Assembly (NCBI GenBank): GCA_036365455.1
Contig: JAWQUS010000003.1
Span: 1,136,001-1,200,000 of the forward strand
Origin: Macrosoma leucophasiata
Taxonomy: Eukaryota > Arthropoda > Insecta > Lepidoptera > Hedylidae
DNA: 64,000 nucleotides
Direction of reading: 5' to 3'
Part shown: in pieces, positions 20,383-31,727 of the stretch
Position numbering within the stretch: the first letter of the stretch is position 1
Layout of the letters: each line of letters starts with the position of its first letter
Translations under genes and position numbers: made by a program
Notes under the pieces: model-generated
The model's input: only the letters and a program-made list of their open reading frames with translations
Database searches by the model: none
What the model was told of the DNA's origin: nothing

Positions 20383-21147
20383 CCAAAAAGCACCCGGAAG
20401 ATATTTCGCAGACAACACTAACATATATACAACCATGAAAGTTAAATAAATCTGCAATTAAAGATAAAACAATGATCCATTTATAGAAGTGTATGCGCGT
20501 TATGCCGTGCGTTAAGTGCGAAACATTGGGAACATTTATTCAAATTATTTACACCAGCTGAAAATTCACTTCAGTGAGTAATTTGAATGTTATTTTGTTT
20601 GTTTTGACACTCGAATATAGAAAACTTTTTTAACGTTAGATACAGCGAAAACGGCGTAAAACTACGTAAAAATAGTATGTTTCAGATACTACCCCATTTC
20701 ATAGGAGGCAAGCCTATGCATATAAATGTAGACGTCTCGATTCCTGCTCAGAATCATCTCTGTCAACTGAACAATCACATCTGTAAAAAATGGTAGAATC
20801 GCAAAACCACGAAGGTGGTTAAAAAAAGAAGTGTAGTCCCTATAGATGTGCATCCGCGCGTAAAGCCCCGCGCTCGCTGGCTCACTGGCCCGGTCACCCG
20901 GCTGAGCACTGGACAGTAGTTGGAAGCAACTGTGTGGAAATATTAGGTAACTGCTTCGTTCCCAAACTATTTTTTCTCGTAGATCCCTTTCAATTTTTTT
21001 CTGGTTTCCGTGGACCTCGTCCTTGCTACATTTATATCACATTCCCATATTTCCAAATTTTATTCACGCCTACGTAGACCCCCATCGAGTCAATATAGGA
21101 CCACTTTGGGAATCACTGGTTTAGGGCACAATTAGGTACCTACAGTG
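20383..21147. other. unassigned stretch
   Basis: No family recognised. A G+C-richer patch (CCCGCGCTCGCTGGCTCAC) lies at about 20866-20895. Confidence 0.45.
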
Positions 21148-21262
21148 GTGAACCTAAAAAAACCGAACCCTTAAAAGATCACTCGTGCGTCTGTCTGTCT
21201 GTCCGTCTGTCACAGCTTTGAAATTAGTGGGCCGATTGAGTTGAAATATGGTACCTATACAT
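21148..21262 (-). repeat. family H, 3' end fragment
   Basis: On the minus strand: GTATGGTACCATATTTC-like words, a GACGGACAGACAGACAGACG tract, CACGAGTGATC, then AAGGGTTCGG. It matches the far end of the 55.3-kb copy. Confidence 0.6.
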
Positions 21263-21267
21263 AATTT

Positions 21268-21491
21268 GACGACGTGGTTAGTCCAGTGGTGTATGATGAC
21301 CGCTCGATTCGAAGGGTCGCGGGTTCGATCACCGCACCGGGGCAAATATTTGTATGGACTACAGATAATCGGTACGGGTTTGAGTGTTTGTGTATGTGTT
21401 GTGTGTGAACAACGGCACCCATGACACAGGTTTATATACCTAGCGTGGGGCTGTGAGTGCAAGCGTATTTATTTTATTATTTTTATTTTAA
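21268..21491 (+). mobile_element. family B tRNA-derived SINE, full length
   Basis: GTGGTTAGTCCAGTGGTG, TTCGAAGGGTCGCGGG with TTCGATCACCGC (B box with one change), ACAAATATTTGTATGG, GCACCCATGACACAGG, and a TATTTATTTTATTAT end. Confidence 0.85.
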
Positions 21492-21591
21492 AAAAAGAGA
21501 AGCCGCTTTCATTTTATAAATTAAAAAATTGAAAAACCGTAAATCTGGTAAATAGAAAGTGAAAATATTTTTATAATAAAGTTAACTTTGA

Positions 21592-21909
21592 ACTGCCTCG
21601 GTAGCCTAGTGGTAGCAGGCCACTACTACTACGCTGAGGTCCTGGGTTCGATTCCCGGGTAGGGGGTTATCAGAGATAATGGTGAAAAAGCCTTTATCTC
21701 TGGTTCTATTGGGATTTTTCCATTTTCTGGAAATTTCCCAGTACCTCAAAGTTTGGTAATGTGCCCGGAGATGTCAACAGGCTCGCCACCTGTTACATGG
21801 GCCAAAACGTAACCGGCGAATCGTGGGTGTTTGCATGTATGCTTGAATGCATGCATTTACCTCTGCCTACCCCTTCGGAGATTACAGGCGTGAAGTTACG
21901 TATAAAGTA
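21592..21909 (+). mobile_element. family C tRNA-derived SINE, full length
   Basis: The head GCCTCGGTAGCCTAGTGG, B box GGGTTCGATTCCCGGG, body words GGAAATTTCCCAGTACC and GTCAACAGGCTCGCC, and 3' end ATTACAGGCGTGAAGTTACG are all present. It is a good reference copy of the family. Confidence 0.9.
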
Positions 21910-22533
21910 AATTTTTCTATTTACAAATACGATTAAACTTTTGGAAGTTGGAACTAAACATTCCTATTACACGCGTGATGCAGTAAGCAGTAACGTTTAC
22001 TGTTTTGAAAAATCATCTCTAATAATATTGATTGTGTTACAGAGGGACACACACTATATTTAATTACATTTACTTTTGCGTGACATGACCTGAAATAACC
22101 GCTTTTTTCTTCGTACATAACACAACTATCTTATTGTAATGTCTAGCTATACTATATTACTAAAATCAATCCAATCGAAGTACATTCATTTCGAATACAC
22201 AAAAGGCTTCAGGACTTTACGTAGGCTTTACATTTAAAATAATTGTGTCGAATATAAAGTAGCAAAAGCTGAGCTCTGGGATTCATTTAAATAAGATGGA
22301 AATACTCGGGTTTTCTCTTTAAGGATACACGTGTTTCACATCTGGGATTCTTTTTACCACAATATCTACTTGTCGGGACATCGATGATTGATTCTCGAAC
22401 CTTCTACGTTTGAAGATTATTTCCAAAGTAAATGATATCGAAGCAAGGACTGTTTGTTATGTACACTCCATTATTTCCTTGATAAAAAAACAAATTTCTG
22501 AAACTGTGTACATTATTATTGATTTTATTTAAG
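21910..22533. other. unassigned stretch
   Basis: No repeat or coding segment recognised. Confidence 0.5.
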
Positions 22534-23062
22534 GTAATCTGGTAGCAGGTCACTACTGCTACGCTGGGATCCTGGGTTCGATTTCCGGGTTACGGCGGGG
22601 GGCTACTAGACATAAATGTGTACGTAACTTCACGCCTGTAATCCCCGAAGGGGTAGGCAGAGGTAAATGCATGCATTCAAGCATACATGCAAACACCCAC
22701 GATTCGCCGGTTACGTTTTGGCCCATGTAACAAGTGGCGAGCCTGTTGACATCTCCGGGCACATTACCAAACTTCGAGGTACTGGGAAATTTCCAGAAAA
22801 TGGAAAAATCCCAATAGAACCAGAGATAAAGGACTTTACCTATTAAAAAAAGTAAAAGCCTATAATCTCTGGTTCCTGGTGGATTTTTCCATTTTCTGAA
22901 AGCTCCCAGTACCTGGCTCATTAAACTCCGGGTAATATGCCCGGGGATGTCAACAGGCTCGCCACTTGTTACAGGGATCAAAAAGTAATCGGCGAATCGG
23001 TTTGCATGTATGCTTGAATCCATGCATTTTAACTCTGGCTACTCATTCGAGAATAACAAGCG
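22534..23062. mobile_element. family C compound with inverted bodies
   Basis: A plus-strand head (22540-22595: TGGTAGCAGGTCACTACTG, GGGTTCGATTTCC) is followed by a minus-strand body (about 22622-22842) and then by a plus-strand body (about 22870-23060). The two bodies face each other with a short spacer, so the region can fold into a hairpin of about 200 bp per arm. The minus body is well preserved; the plus body is more diverged. The apparent 154-codon frame here is a by-product of this repeat. Confidence 0.8.
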
Positions 23063-23498
23063 TGAACTCAAATATATATTTTTAAAGAATTTGTGATCGA
23101 TCAATCTCGTAGGAGGTTTCATCCATCTTGTAGGAGACCTCTCAACACTACGGACCTTATATTCAATATCATAATCTCGTAAGGTAAGTATTAAATAAAG
23201 TAATCTTATATCGATAGAGTCGCCGTATCGGCAACATATCACCGTAATGAACTATATTAAAAGCCCGCCGACAGTAAACTAATTGCGACTAGCTCCAACA
23301 AGTACGCTCTAACTTGCTCGAGGCTCGAGACTAGTTTGAGGCGAGATTGTGGATCTTTCATATTTTAATCCGGAGTTTATAACGTTCACAGAACTTGTCA
23401 ATTTATTGATTGCATTCTTTGTATTCTTTGGTATGAAAAAAGGAACTGAGTTACATCGATTAACAAAAAAAAAAGAAGAAATAGGCATTTGTAAGTAA
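23063..23498. other. unassigned stretch
   Basis: No family recognised; ends in a poly(A) run at about 23463. Confidence 0.45.
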
Positions 23499-23696
23499 TG
23501 GTGGTAGAATTCCAGTAAACTCTCGAAAACTCGAAAGCGTAGGCTGGTGGCAAAGAAGCATGCAGCTCAAATTTATATTAAGTGACGACTGCAGCCTATA
23601 GACACGCACACAAAGACCAAGGTCAAAATGCAGATGCGTTACCACTCCTGAGGCCTAAGGTGTTATGCATCTGTGCCGGGAACTACAGGGCCGTAA
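23499..23696 (-). mobile_element. family A compound: plus head joined to inverted 3' half
   Basis: A diverged plus-strand head (ATGGTGGTAGAATTCCAG, AAAGCGTAGGC) at 23499-23546 joins a minus-strand 3' half from TGGCAAAGAAGCATGCAGC to CTACAGGGCCGTA. The join removes the middle. Confidence 0.75.
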
Positions 23697-24166
23697 AAAA
23701 ATAAGTCTAAATAAGATCGTATTACTTTAAATTAGTCTAGCCAATACACAACCCTCTGAACTAAAACACTGAAAACCCGTCATGAATCCCATTCATAATG
23801 AAACGTCTACTCTATTGACCCGAGATTAACGCTGTATTTCCCTTCAAACGGCGCCCTTAATCTAATATTTTTCTACCAAACAAAATGAGAGTTTTAATTA
23901 AAAACATAAACAAACCTGATGTACGCAGGGCTTATTTAATCACGAACCCAGATACCTTTTATACACAGGGCCGTTACGTAAGCTGAATGCTGGATTCGAA
24001 GTACAGTCATAGAGATGCAAACGAGACATTTGTATCTGAACTATCGATATTTAAATAGTTAGTAGAATAAAGGATATTATTACTTAATTTTAATATCACC
24101 TACCGCTGCCTGAAACTCAGCATTAATTCTTTCGTAAATTGTTTTGTATCTGTGATAGAAATTACA
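23697..24166. other. unassigned stretch
   Basis: No family recognised. Confidence 0.45.
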
Positions 24167-24372
24167 TGATACTGTTCGGCACTATCGTGTTCCGGTGAGA
24201 TGGCAATGTATGGCCCCGTAATTACTATCACAGAGACATGACACCTTGGGTCTCAGGGGTGGCAACGCATCTACATTTTGACCTCTGGTTCTTATGTAGA
24301 TGTCTTTAAGCTGCAGACATCACTTTACGTTAATGTGAGCTGCATGCTTGTTTGCCACCGTGTTTATATAAA
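24167..24372 (+). mobile_element. family A, 5'-truncated older subfamily
   Basis: GTTCGGCACTATCGTGTTCC, AATTACTATCACAGAGACATG, GGGGTGGCAACGCATCTAC and AATGTGAGCTGCATGC. The words TATCACAGAGACAT and GGGGTGGCAACGCATC recur in the copies at 27.9, 53.1 and 57.6 kb and mark a sister subfamily. Confidence 0.75.
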
Positions 24373-24785
24373 ACAAAAATTGCACAAATATACAGCAAAT
24401 AACAATTTTTGATAGGCAGTGACAGGTATTAAAAAAAAACATCTATGTTATTCGCTGTATGTTTACATCGCTATGCTATTTGTATAATATATCGATATAT
24501 CGATGTTTTTCTTTTACATCCCTAATCCGAAGGGCGAGTGTCTTTGATACATTACAAGTATCGACGTCGCGATGGGTAAGAATATTTTTTACGCGTACAT
24601 TTTACGCATATATAAATTATGCCGAGACGTGTTACTATTGCCATTGCCATTCTCCGTAATGGATATTTTATGACGATACATATTTCGCAGAAGTTATTAA
24701 AAAACGTATTGTTATATGTAAAAAGTACAATATGGTACGGAATATACTTATATGTAGAGAGAATGGCAGATGAAACATTTCGGTT
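24373..24785. other. unassigned stretch with TATCGATA words
   Basis: Alternating ATCGATATATCGAT at about 24488-24505. Short open frames on both strands have no domain. Confidence 0.4.
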
Positions 24786-25128
24786 ACATTTTTTACGTCC
24801 CATTGCTGGACACGAGTCTCTCCCCCTTTTCGGGGAGGTCTGGCGCAGACTCCACCACGCTACTCCAATTCAGGTTGGTGGAGATCCGGGTTAGTGGCCA
24901 ACCCACTGTTGGATGTTCTCAAACCGCCTATAAGGCCTCCGTCATGGTTTGACGACTGCTATCTGTCGATAGCAACCGGGACCGACGGCTTAGCGTGCCC
25001 TCCGAAGCACGGAAACGCGCATTTTAATTTGCCACAAGCGGTCACCCATTACACTCCCGACCGCGTTCGTTTCGCACAACCGAGTAGATCGCTTGCGATC
25101 TACACCAGCCGCGGGGCCATGCGCGCTT
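24786..25128 (-). mobile_element. family D 5S-rRNA-derived SINE, full length
   Basis: On the minus strand the head reads GCGCGCATGGCCCCGCGG, then GGTTGTGCGAAACGAACGC and GTAATGGGTGACCGCTTG (5S C-box region), CCGTGCTTCGGAGGGC, and the body down to TCGTGTCCAGCAATGGGAC. Confidence 0.85.
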
Positions 25129-25226
25129 CGTTCAATGTACGGCCTCGTAATTAATGACTATCCTCCGACTCTGCGGTCGACCCACGGGGTAGTAGAGCGA
25201 TTTTGTAAGTAGCAGTATTCACTTCC

Positions 25227-25526
25227 CATCAATACATAGAGCAACACGGGCCACCGGCCGCGGCGGACTGGAGTAGCCATAGCGTGTATTACCGATGCAA
25301 AACAGTCTGTCATTTTTGCGGGGGGGAAATGCGTGCGACACACACGCACACTACTATTACTAAAATCGTCTATTACTACGAAACTCACACCTTGACTTTA
25401 AAATACAGAAACAATTTCACGCAAACATTAAAACATCTAGGCGACAGGTATAGGCCCATTTGGGTTTGTACTTTGACAGAGGGGAAAGCCTGCATATGGC
25501 TACTCCCCTCCGGTGTTGCTCTATGC
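25227..25526 (-). mobile_element. family F hAT-type MITE, full length
   Basis: Ends CATAGAGCAACAC and GTGTTGCTCTATG. CATCAATA lies directly left of the element and recurs one base beyond its right end, consistent with an 8-bp duplication. No interruption. Confidence 0.88.
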
Positions 25527-25848
25527 CATCAATATGACAAAAAAGTAGGTATTCGAAAAGTGCACTTTGCGAATGCTCATTTGTGATATTTAGTAACGCC
25601 AATGAGTCGCGTAATGACCGCGCCGCGCCGCTCGGAAACATTACACTTGAAAAATTCTGTCAGTCGGCACACGACGACTAAGCTCATTAAATATCATGAG
25701 CGTACTTTTAATGTGGACATCCACTGACCGGGAAAAAAGTTATCGTAACGTTTTTTAATTTTCATTAAAACTTATTTTTGAAAAACAAAAGGTAACACGA
25801 CCAGTATGAAGTGTGTGTACAGGAAAAGACTTCATTTTATAAGTATAC
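25527..25848. other. unassigned stretch
   Basis: No repeat or coding segment recognised. Confidence 0.45.
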
Positions 25849-26050
25849 TAGCGATGCCCCAAATTCGCACGGGTAGCATTTATTATATTGTGGGGACGCG
25901 CCCGACTTCTTTGACAAAAAACGTGACATCTCGGTAAATATAAGTACGATATTGATAAATTATCATTTCCAACATTTCAAACAGGAACAAAATCCGTTTA
26001 TAACTTTCCCCGATTAGCGCATACATACAGACAGATAAAATAGGGGGACT
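25849..26050 (+). repeat. family I-like interspersed repeat
   Basis: ATACTAGCGATGCCCCAAATTC, CGCACGGGTAGC and a CATACAGACAGATAAAATAG end; diverged. Confidence 0.45.
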
Positions 26051-26439
26051 TTAAAATATGTAGTAAATAGTGATGAAGTGGTGATAGTGGTAGTGAAGAG
26101 ATTTTATTAACGTCGCCATGAAAGAAAGATCGTTGGTAATTGAATACCGTTCATTGTTTTAAATTGGGACAGAAAGAAGGTAGAACAAATCAGTATCCAG
26201 GGTTGTAGATCGCGACAAACACAGCCAAGTATGAGTCGGATGCAATGCGGGTTCCGTACAAAATAATAGTACTGAAGATGTAACGAATAGATTTAATTCA
26301 TATGTTTCTGTATAGGTAAGTTAATATTTAGGATTTTTTTAAGATGCATTAGTTTTTGGTGTAAATATTATATTGGGAAAAAGTTTCTTCACATTTTTAA
26401 AAAAAAAACAAAACATTTTTTAATATAGTTTATTTAAAT

Positions 26440-26825
26440 TTAACTAAAGTATGTATGTACTATTTTGTTCGACAACCTTTTGCCATCTTGTAGGTAGGGA
26501 CATGATCCCATTGCTATAAAAATTTTGGGACTTCTCATCAAAATACCGCGACAAGTGGATTTGGCAGTCCTCTCGTGATGTTAACCTAACATTGCATAAA
26601 GAATTCTGAAGAGACTGAAACAGGTGGAAATCTGAAGGTGCAAGGTCAGGACTATACGGCGGATGCATTAACACCTCCCAGCCAAACTCTTAATTTTTGC
26701 TGAGTGGCTATAGATGTGTGAGGTCTAGCGTTATCATGATGAAACACCACACCCCTTCTGTTGATCAATTCCGGCCGCTTTCTCTCAACTTCTTGCTTCG
26801 TCTGCTGCTGCTACCATAAAGCAAT
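26440..26825 (-). pseudogene. mariner transposase, C-terminal half remnant
   Basis: On the minus strand the translation includes a block resembling [10 protein letters not shown] (about 26725-26755) and then [19 protein letters not shown] (about 26610-26666). The last aspartate of the DD34D catalytic triad sits in the SDFHLF block. The frame is broken between the two blocks, and the N-terminal half with its helix-turn-helix is absent. It is a dead mariner copy; the TIR at the downstream side was not identified. Confidence 0.85.
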
Positions 26826-26863
26826 GCAATAGATGTGAAGGAAAGATTTGACAAATCGGGCAG

Positions 26864-26985
26864 GGCTTCAGTAGCTCAATTGGAAGAGCGGCTGGACTAG
26901 ATTCCCAGTAGGTCGCGAGTTCGAGTCTCGCCTGAAGTCAAATTTTTCTTTCCATTTTTATTTAAAAATTGAACTAACAAAGCTA
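26864..26985 (+). mobile_element. family E tRNA-derived SINE
   Basis: GGCTTCAGTAGCTCAATTGG opens a near-perfect tRNA cloverleaf: the GGCTTCA acceptor pairs with TGAAGTC, GCTC with GAGC in the D arm, and GCGAG with CTCGC around TTCGAGT. The following AAATTTTTCTTTCCATTTTT tail is shared with the other family E copies, so this is a SINE rather than a tRNA gene. Confidence 0.75.
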
Positions 26986-27874
26986 ATTCAAACACCTAGT
27001 AAGTTGTAGTAACTAAATCACAACTCGGATTAAACCTCCATGAATCCAATACAAAATCGCACATTGTCTGATACACGTGAACGAAACCAACGAACACAGC
27101 GATCCCATTCCGATCACTAGTACAAAAAGGATTATAAAGAACGAACAATAGTTGCGAAGTAATCAGAAACAAACAGAACTGGTCGACGAAAAAGGAACTA
27201 GACCGCGGCCGCGACAGCGCAGACGCACGTGATTGAAAATTTGAATCGACGCCTCGCTTGTATCAATATTTATTAGGCCTGGGGCCATACCTTTATCTCG
27301 TAAAGCAGTTTTCACGTAATAGTAGAGGAGCCCAGGACGCTAGTTTTGTATTTACTCGAGCGCGTCAGATTAAGATATGGGAAATATCTTGCACCCTGTT
27401 GATTACCTCCACTTAATCTAAAGCTTGTACAAGAGGTGCGCTCGAAAGGTAGCCCTTAAAAAAGTTCAAAAGGTCACTACGATCTTACTCATCTTCCGAA
27501 TCGTCTGAATTTTGGATAGGAGCATGTTTGGGCACATTTTACACCCTTCTCAGAATATCTGACACGTTCTTGACCCATGACGTTGATCCCGAGCACTTTT
27601 CAAAAACATTTGATTCTTTCAAAAATTAAGGTAATAAGTTACTTAAGAATGTCAGATACCTACTCAGAGAGGGTGTAGAGTGAACCCAATAAAAGCTCCC
27701 ATGCAAAATTCTGACGATTTGGATGCGAGGCAAGCTCGTCGCCGAAGCCCTAAGGGTTCGGCCTTTATGGAAATCTTAGATTTGGTGGAGGTACTGAACG
27801 GGGTGCAGGGTATCCTCCTATACTTTAATCTGACGGGCTGGAGAAAATTCAAGACGAACGTCATAGAACGTCAT
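26986..27874. other. unassigned stretch
   Basis: No family recognised. A plus-strand frame at 27680-27907 (75 codons) runs into the family A copy and has no known domain. Hairpin CCGAAGCCCTAAGGGTTCGG at about 27742-27761. Confidence 0.4.
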
Positions 27875-28146
27875 GAGGACGTAGGCTCCACCACATTACC
27901 TACCTAATCTATCGTCCGCCGAATGGTAGGGTTCAGCATTATCGTGTTCCGGTTAGATGGTGATGGATTAGGAGTTATTACGGGGCCATGTTGTATGTCC
28001 AGAGACCTATCAACTAAGGTCACGGGTGGCAACGCATCTACATTTTTACCTTCGGTTTTTATGTAGATGTCTATAGACTGCAGTCATCACTTAACATACG
28101 TATGAACTGGAAGAGTGTTAGCCTGCTTCGTTACTTAAAAAAAACT
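27875..28146 (+). mobile_element. family A, diverged copy
   Basis: GACGTAGGCTCCACCACATT, GTTCAGCATTATCGTGTTCC, GGGTGGCAACGCATCTAC and GACTGCAGTCATCACTTAAC, ending in poly(A). Confidence 0.75.
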
Positions 28147-28293
28147 TAACCGGGTCGTCAAAAATATAACTTCGAATATTGAATAATTCGTACCTGTTTC
28201 TTGCTACTAGATGTAGAGATAGTAAAAAGAAATTAGCTTCAAAACCAACTTCATATTCGATTGTTCACTATCTGCAGTTAACTATTGAAGGAA

Positions 28294-28486
28294 ATTGTAG
28301 TAGTATTTACACACGTCCGGATTCGGTACGGCGGACCGAATCTGTCGACTAAACCCGCGCGAACGGAACGCATCGGACTTGATAAATAATAATTATGTCC
28401 GCCCGACTCCTCTACATACCTAAGGTTCGGAGCGTACCTAATCCGCTGTCCGCTCCGTACCAAATCCGGACGTGTGTTACTACAAT
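28294..28486. mobile_element. MITE-like inverted-repeat element, about 190 bp
   Basis: Both ends carry ATTGTAGTA then ACACACGTCCGGATT, read inward on opposite strands; the left end has an extra GTATTT between the two words. The arms continue with GGTACGG. No target duplication was identified. Confidence 0.6.
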
Positions 28487-28832
28487 AACAAACGTTGTTT
28501 TATTGTAATGATGAGCTTGTGGATAATGTAATCCACATCTTGTATGCGATTTTCGCTGATTACCAAAATGTTGGTCAAACGAAATGATTATACGTGAACA
28601 AGTTTTCAACCAGAACTAAGATTTTCGTTGGAGTTAAAACTTTTAAAATCAACCCAGTGTGAAGAAGACACACATAATCTAGATATGGAAAGTGATCCTT
28701 CACCTACATGCTCAGCAAAGCGTTAAACGTATGACCTTAGAAAAGCTGTCGTTTAAGGTTGCCCTTCCTGGTTGATGTTGAGAGGGTCTACTCATAGAAA
28801 CGATATATAGCAACAATTGTCGGGTCGAATCA
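28487..28832. other. unassigned stretch
   Basis: No repeat or coding segment recognised. Confidence 0.45.
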
Positions 28833-28963
28833 TTTTTATTTTGTAATGAAGATGATAAACAATCATGCAGTTCACATTGATGTTAAGTGATGACTGCAGC
28901 CTCTAAACATCCACATAAAGACCAGAGGTCAAAATGCAGATGCGTTGCCACCCCTGAGATCTT
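28833..28963 (-). mobile_element. family A, 3' half
   Basis: CAATCATGCAGTTCACATTG to GATGCGTTGCCACCCCTGAG; the head half is absent. Confidence 0.75.
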
Positions 28964-29434
28964 GAAATTGAAAATTTGTTGGCGTATAACACCGTTAGTC
29001 AAACATTTCAGGAGAAGTAAGCTAGTAAAAAAGTGACTAAGTTAGGCAGTCGATCCGCAGGATATCTAGCTCTGTCTAGAGCTGAAGTCTAAGGAAGATA
29101 ATTGTATTAATACACCAGGCGTGGTGAAAGTCGCAGGACATAACTTGTTAAATATTCCGCAACAAAATATGCCCGGGGATTCAGACACTATATTCGTCAA
29201 TAGACGTGCATAGGCTGTTTCTTTTTTACTCTATTGAGTCATGTATGTTCGTAGTCTTTGCCCTACCTTACAGCATAGAAGCAGATCTTAATACCTGTAA
29301 AGAAAAAAAAACAAATTAATACAATACTAAAGATTCGACTTCATATAATACAATTTTATTTTATTAGGAATTATTTAAAAAATTGTAACACCAGAGTGGC
29401 TGAATTTACTGGCAACTTAATGATTAATATTATC
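28964..29434. other. unassigned stretch
   Basis: No repeat or coding segment recognised. Confidence 0.45.
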
Positions 29435-29564
29435 TACTGACGGTAGAGCTCCAGTGACGGGGCTCGCGGGTTACCTAGATAGCTGCCATTTAGCGGTAAG
29501 TAGATTAGGTAATTATATGGTGCCTACGCTCCTAAGTTCCGTCACTGGAGCTCTACCATCAGTA
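29435..29564. mobile_element. family A fold-back: two heads facing each other
   Basis: The left side is TACTGACGGTAGAGCTCCAG on the plus strand; the right side ends CTGGAGCTCTACCATCAGTA. Both heads share the same derived change (TGACGGTAG for TGGTGGTAG, seen as CTACCATCA on the right), so the two arms are more alike than random family members. The arms pair for about 26 bp. Confidence 0.75.
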
Positions 29565-29902
29565 TAATTACTGCAAAGTAGATTATTACTATAGAATTGG
29601 ACCAAATGATATGAAGTATAGCCAAGAACAGCGTGCGGTCGTAGTACATGATCTAGGCGAAGCGGCAGGCGATCTCGTAAATAATTGAACGCACCCATTA
29701 AATTACACTGCGTTGATGCTCCCACCAATTAAGATCCTGAGCTATCGGTGTAAATATGACAAGGTTCGAGCCTGCCAGATGTCGCTATTCTAGACTTTTT
29801 GGTCATGTTTTTGTGATATTTTATAACAGTAGGAGAGATACTGAACCCTTAATTTAAGGATTAATTTTAGGATTATTAGAGAATTAAGGGAATTATTTGT
29901 AG
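29565..29902. other. unassigned stretch
   Basis: No repeat or coding segment recognised. Confidence 0.4.
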
Positions 29903-30812
29903 GGATGAATCATAACATGCTAACTACAAAACCCATCGCCTGGCAAGGGTCAACCCGTCACGTCATCTGGATTTCTGATGAGAAGAGTTACTTTCATGTT
30001 TTAGATCTAGCTCGATTGCGACCATTTATGTTGCGTCTTAAAGTTTTACAAGATTTGTTTACTGCAAATGAGCGACTCAATCGTATATCAATAGCAGGCT
30101 AATTAAAGTACAATTTACATTAAATGATACGCTCGATACATAATTTATTGAATTTTACAAGCATGTGTTAATGCGAAATAATATAAAAACAATTATTGAA
30201 TTCGTCCTAACAATTTCATCGTCATGGAAACACACTTCCGTTGTCATGGCAACACCACTACAAATATAAATAAGATGCAACAAGGAGTTTTGGCGGGAAC
30301 CTTGAAAGAGGCGTATGGTGCTCTTATTTTATAATAATAATAAAGTTGGTGGCATTTTGTTTGATATAGGTTTATTACAGTGCCCGTGTATAGTGAAATA
30401 GAATAACAGTGCGAAAACACGACTTTTCAGGTTGCCTCCAAAACTTCATTGTAAATGTTCTGGTAAAGTAGCCATCGCTTTACTCGAATAACTTGACTGT
30501 AACTCACTCACTTGACACATAACTTATTTATTTGATACTTACATATTATACTTGATGACTATAATATACTAACTTTTACACTGCTTAAATAAATACGAAA
30601 TATCGTTTTACTTGACACTGGCAATATGCGTAATAGCGATGCCATAAAACCAAAAAAAAAAAAAAAAAGATGCAACAAATAACGTTGCAAAACATTGGCT
30701 GTCAGATAGAGTAGTGAAGTAACTTTTCTCATCAGATCTCCAGATGACGTGCCGGGCTGATTCTTGCCAGGCGATGGTTATCTTACTTAACATATTATGA
30801 CTCATCACTACA
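29903..30812. repeat. inverted-repeat pair of about 95 bp per arm
   Basis: The plus strand at 29903-29997 and the minus strand at 30712-30810 share ATAACATGCTAA-like, ATCGCCTGGCAAG, CACGTCATCTGGA and TCTGATGAGAA words. The spacer of about 715 bp shows no transposase. It may be the ends of a non-autonomous DNA transposon or two independent insertions of one repeat. Confidence 0.55.
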
Positions 30813-30980
30813 AAAATTTCTAGGCTTAAGTACAGGCGTTCCGATACTCGAAGGGTTCACTCACTAGCTCTTGGACCATAACTAGCGACCCAGTCAACCC
30901 GATTTATTCGAAAAGTGCGCTTAGCTATCATATTCGTCTTAATATAAAAAAACAGTATTTGATTTCTGTAAATCTTAGTC

Positions 30981-31130
30981 GTACAGTGTTCCGGTTAAAT
31001 GGTATTGTACGGCCCGTTATTTGGATTATAAAAGTAAAACAATTGAGATTTCAGAGTAAAAAACTACTCTGTTTTTGAGTTCATTTCAAAAGCCTGATTT
31101 ACTTACCATCAATGTAAAACGCTTGTAATT
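30981..31130 (+). mobile_element. family A, old 5'-truncated fragment
   Basis: GTGTTCCGGTTAAATGGTATTGTACGGCC followed by a degraded 3' part with TTACCATCAATGTAAAACGC. Confidence 0.45.
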
Positions 31131-31439
31131 TCTTCGATACGATCTGACGATATAAGCGCCTTCTATAAACTAGACACATGATAACGCCACCCACTTCCAG
31201 AATAACTCAACCGCGGTTAATGCGGCGACCAATTAACGCAGCCGTAACGTAGATAATAATTAAAAAACGCCACTTTTGGACTCTGTAACATAACCGTCTA
31301 GGCTTTTCAGAGATGGCTACCGCATAATTTATGCCCGGGGGATAAAATTATTCCGAGAGCCATCTAGGGATGGACCGTTGAAAGAAAAAGTAGATATTAC
31401 GCATCGATATTTATAAATGTGTAGATAGATACCATCAAA
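31131..31439. other. unassigned stretch
   Basis: No repeat or coding segment recognised. Confidence 0.4.
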
Positions 31440-31443
31440 ACAT

Positions 31444-31727
31444 AGAGCAACACGGGCCACCGGCTGCGGCGGACTAGAGTAGCCATAGCGTTTATTACCG
31501 ATGCAAAACAGTCTGTCATTTTTTGCGGGGGGAAAATGCGTGCGACACACACGCACACTACAAAAATCGTCTATTACTACGAAACTCACACCTTGACTTT
31601 AACATCAGAAACAATTTCACGCACACATTAAAACATCTAGGCGACAGGTATAGGCCCATTTGGGCTTGTACTTTGACAGAGGGGAAAGCCTGCATATTTC
31701 TACTCCCCTCCGGTGTTGCTCTATGCA
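31444..31727 (-). mobile_element. family F hAT-type MITE, full length
   Basis: Ends CATAGAGCAACAC and GTGTTGCTCTATG, flanked by CATCAAAA and CATCAACA (7 of 8 matching). The body closely matches the 25.2-kb copy. Confidence 0.88.

Noticed and set aside
22559..23023. A 154-codon minus-strand frame
   Set aside because: It is translation of the inverted family C SINE pair; similar peptide words occur at other family C copies.
26867..26940. A standalone tRNA gene
   Set aside because: The cloverleaf is good except for a mismatch at the anticodon stem, but the AAATTTTTCTTTCC tail shared with other dispersed copies shows it is a tRNA-derived SINE.
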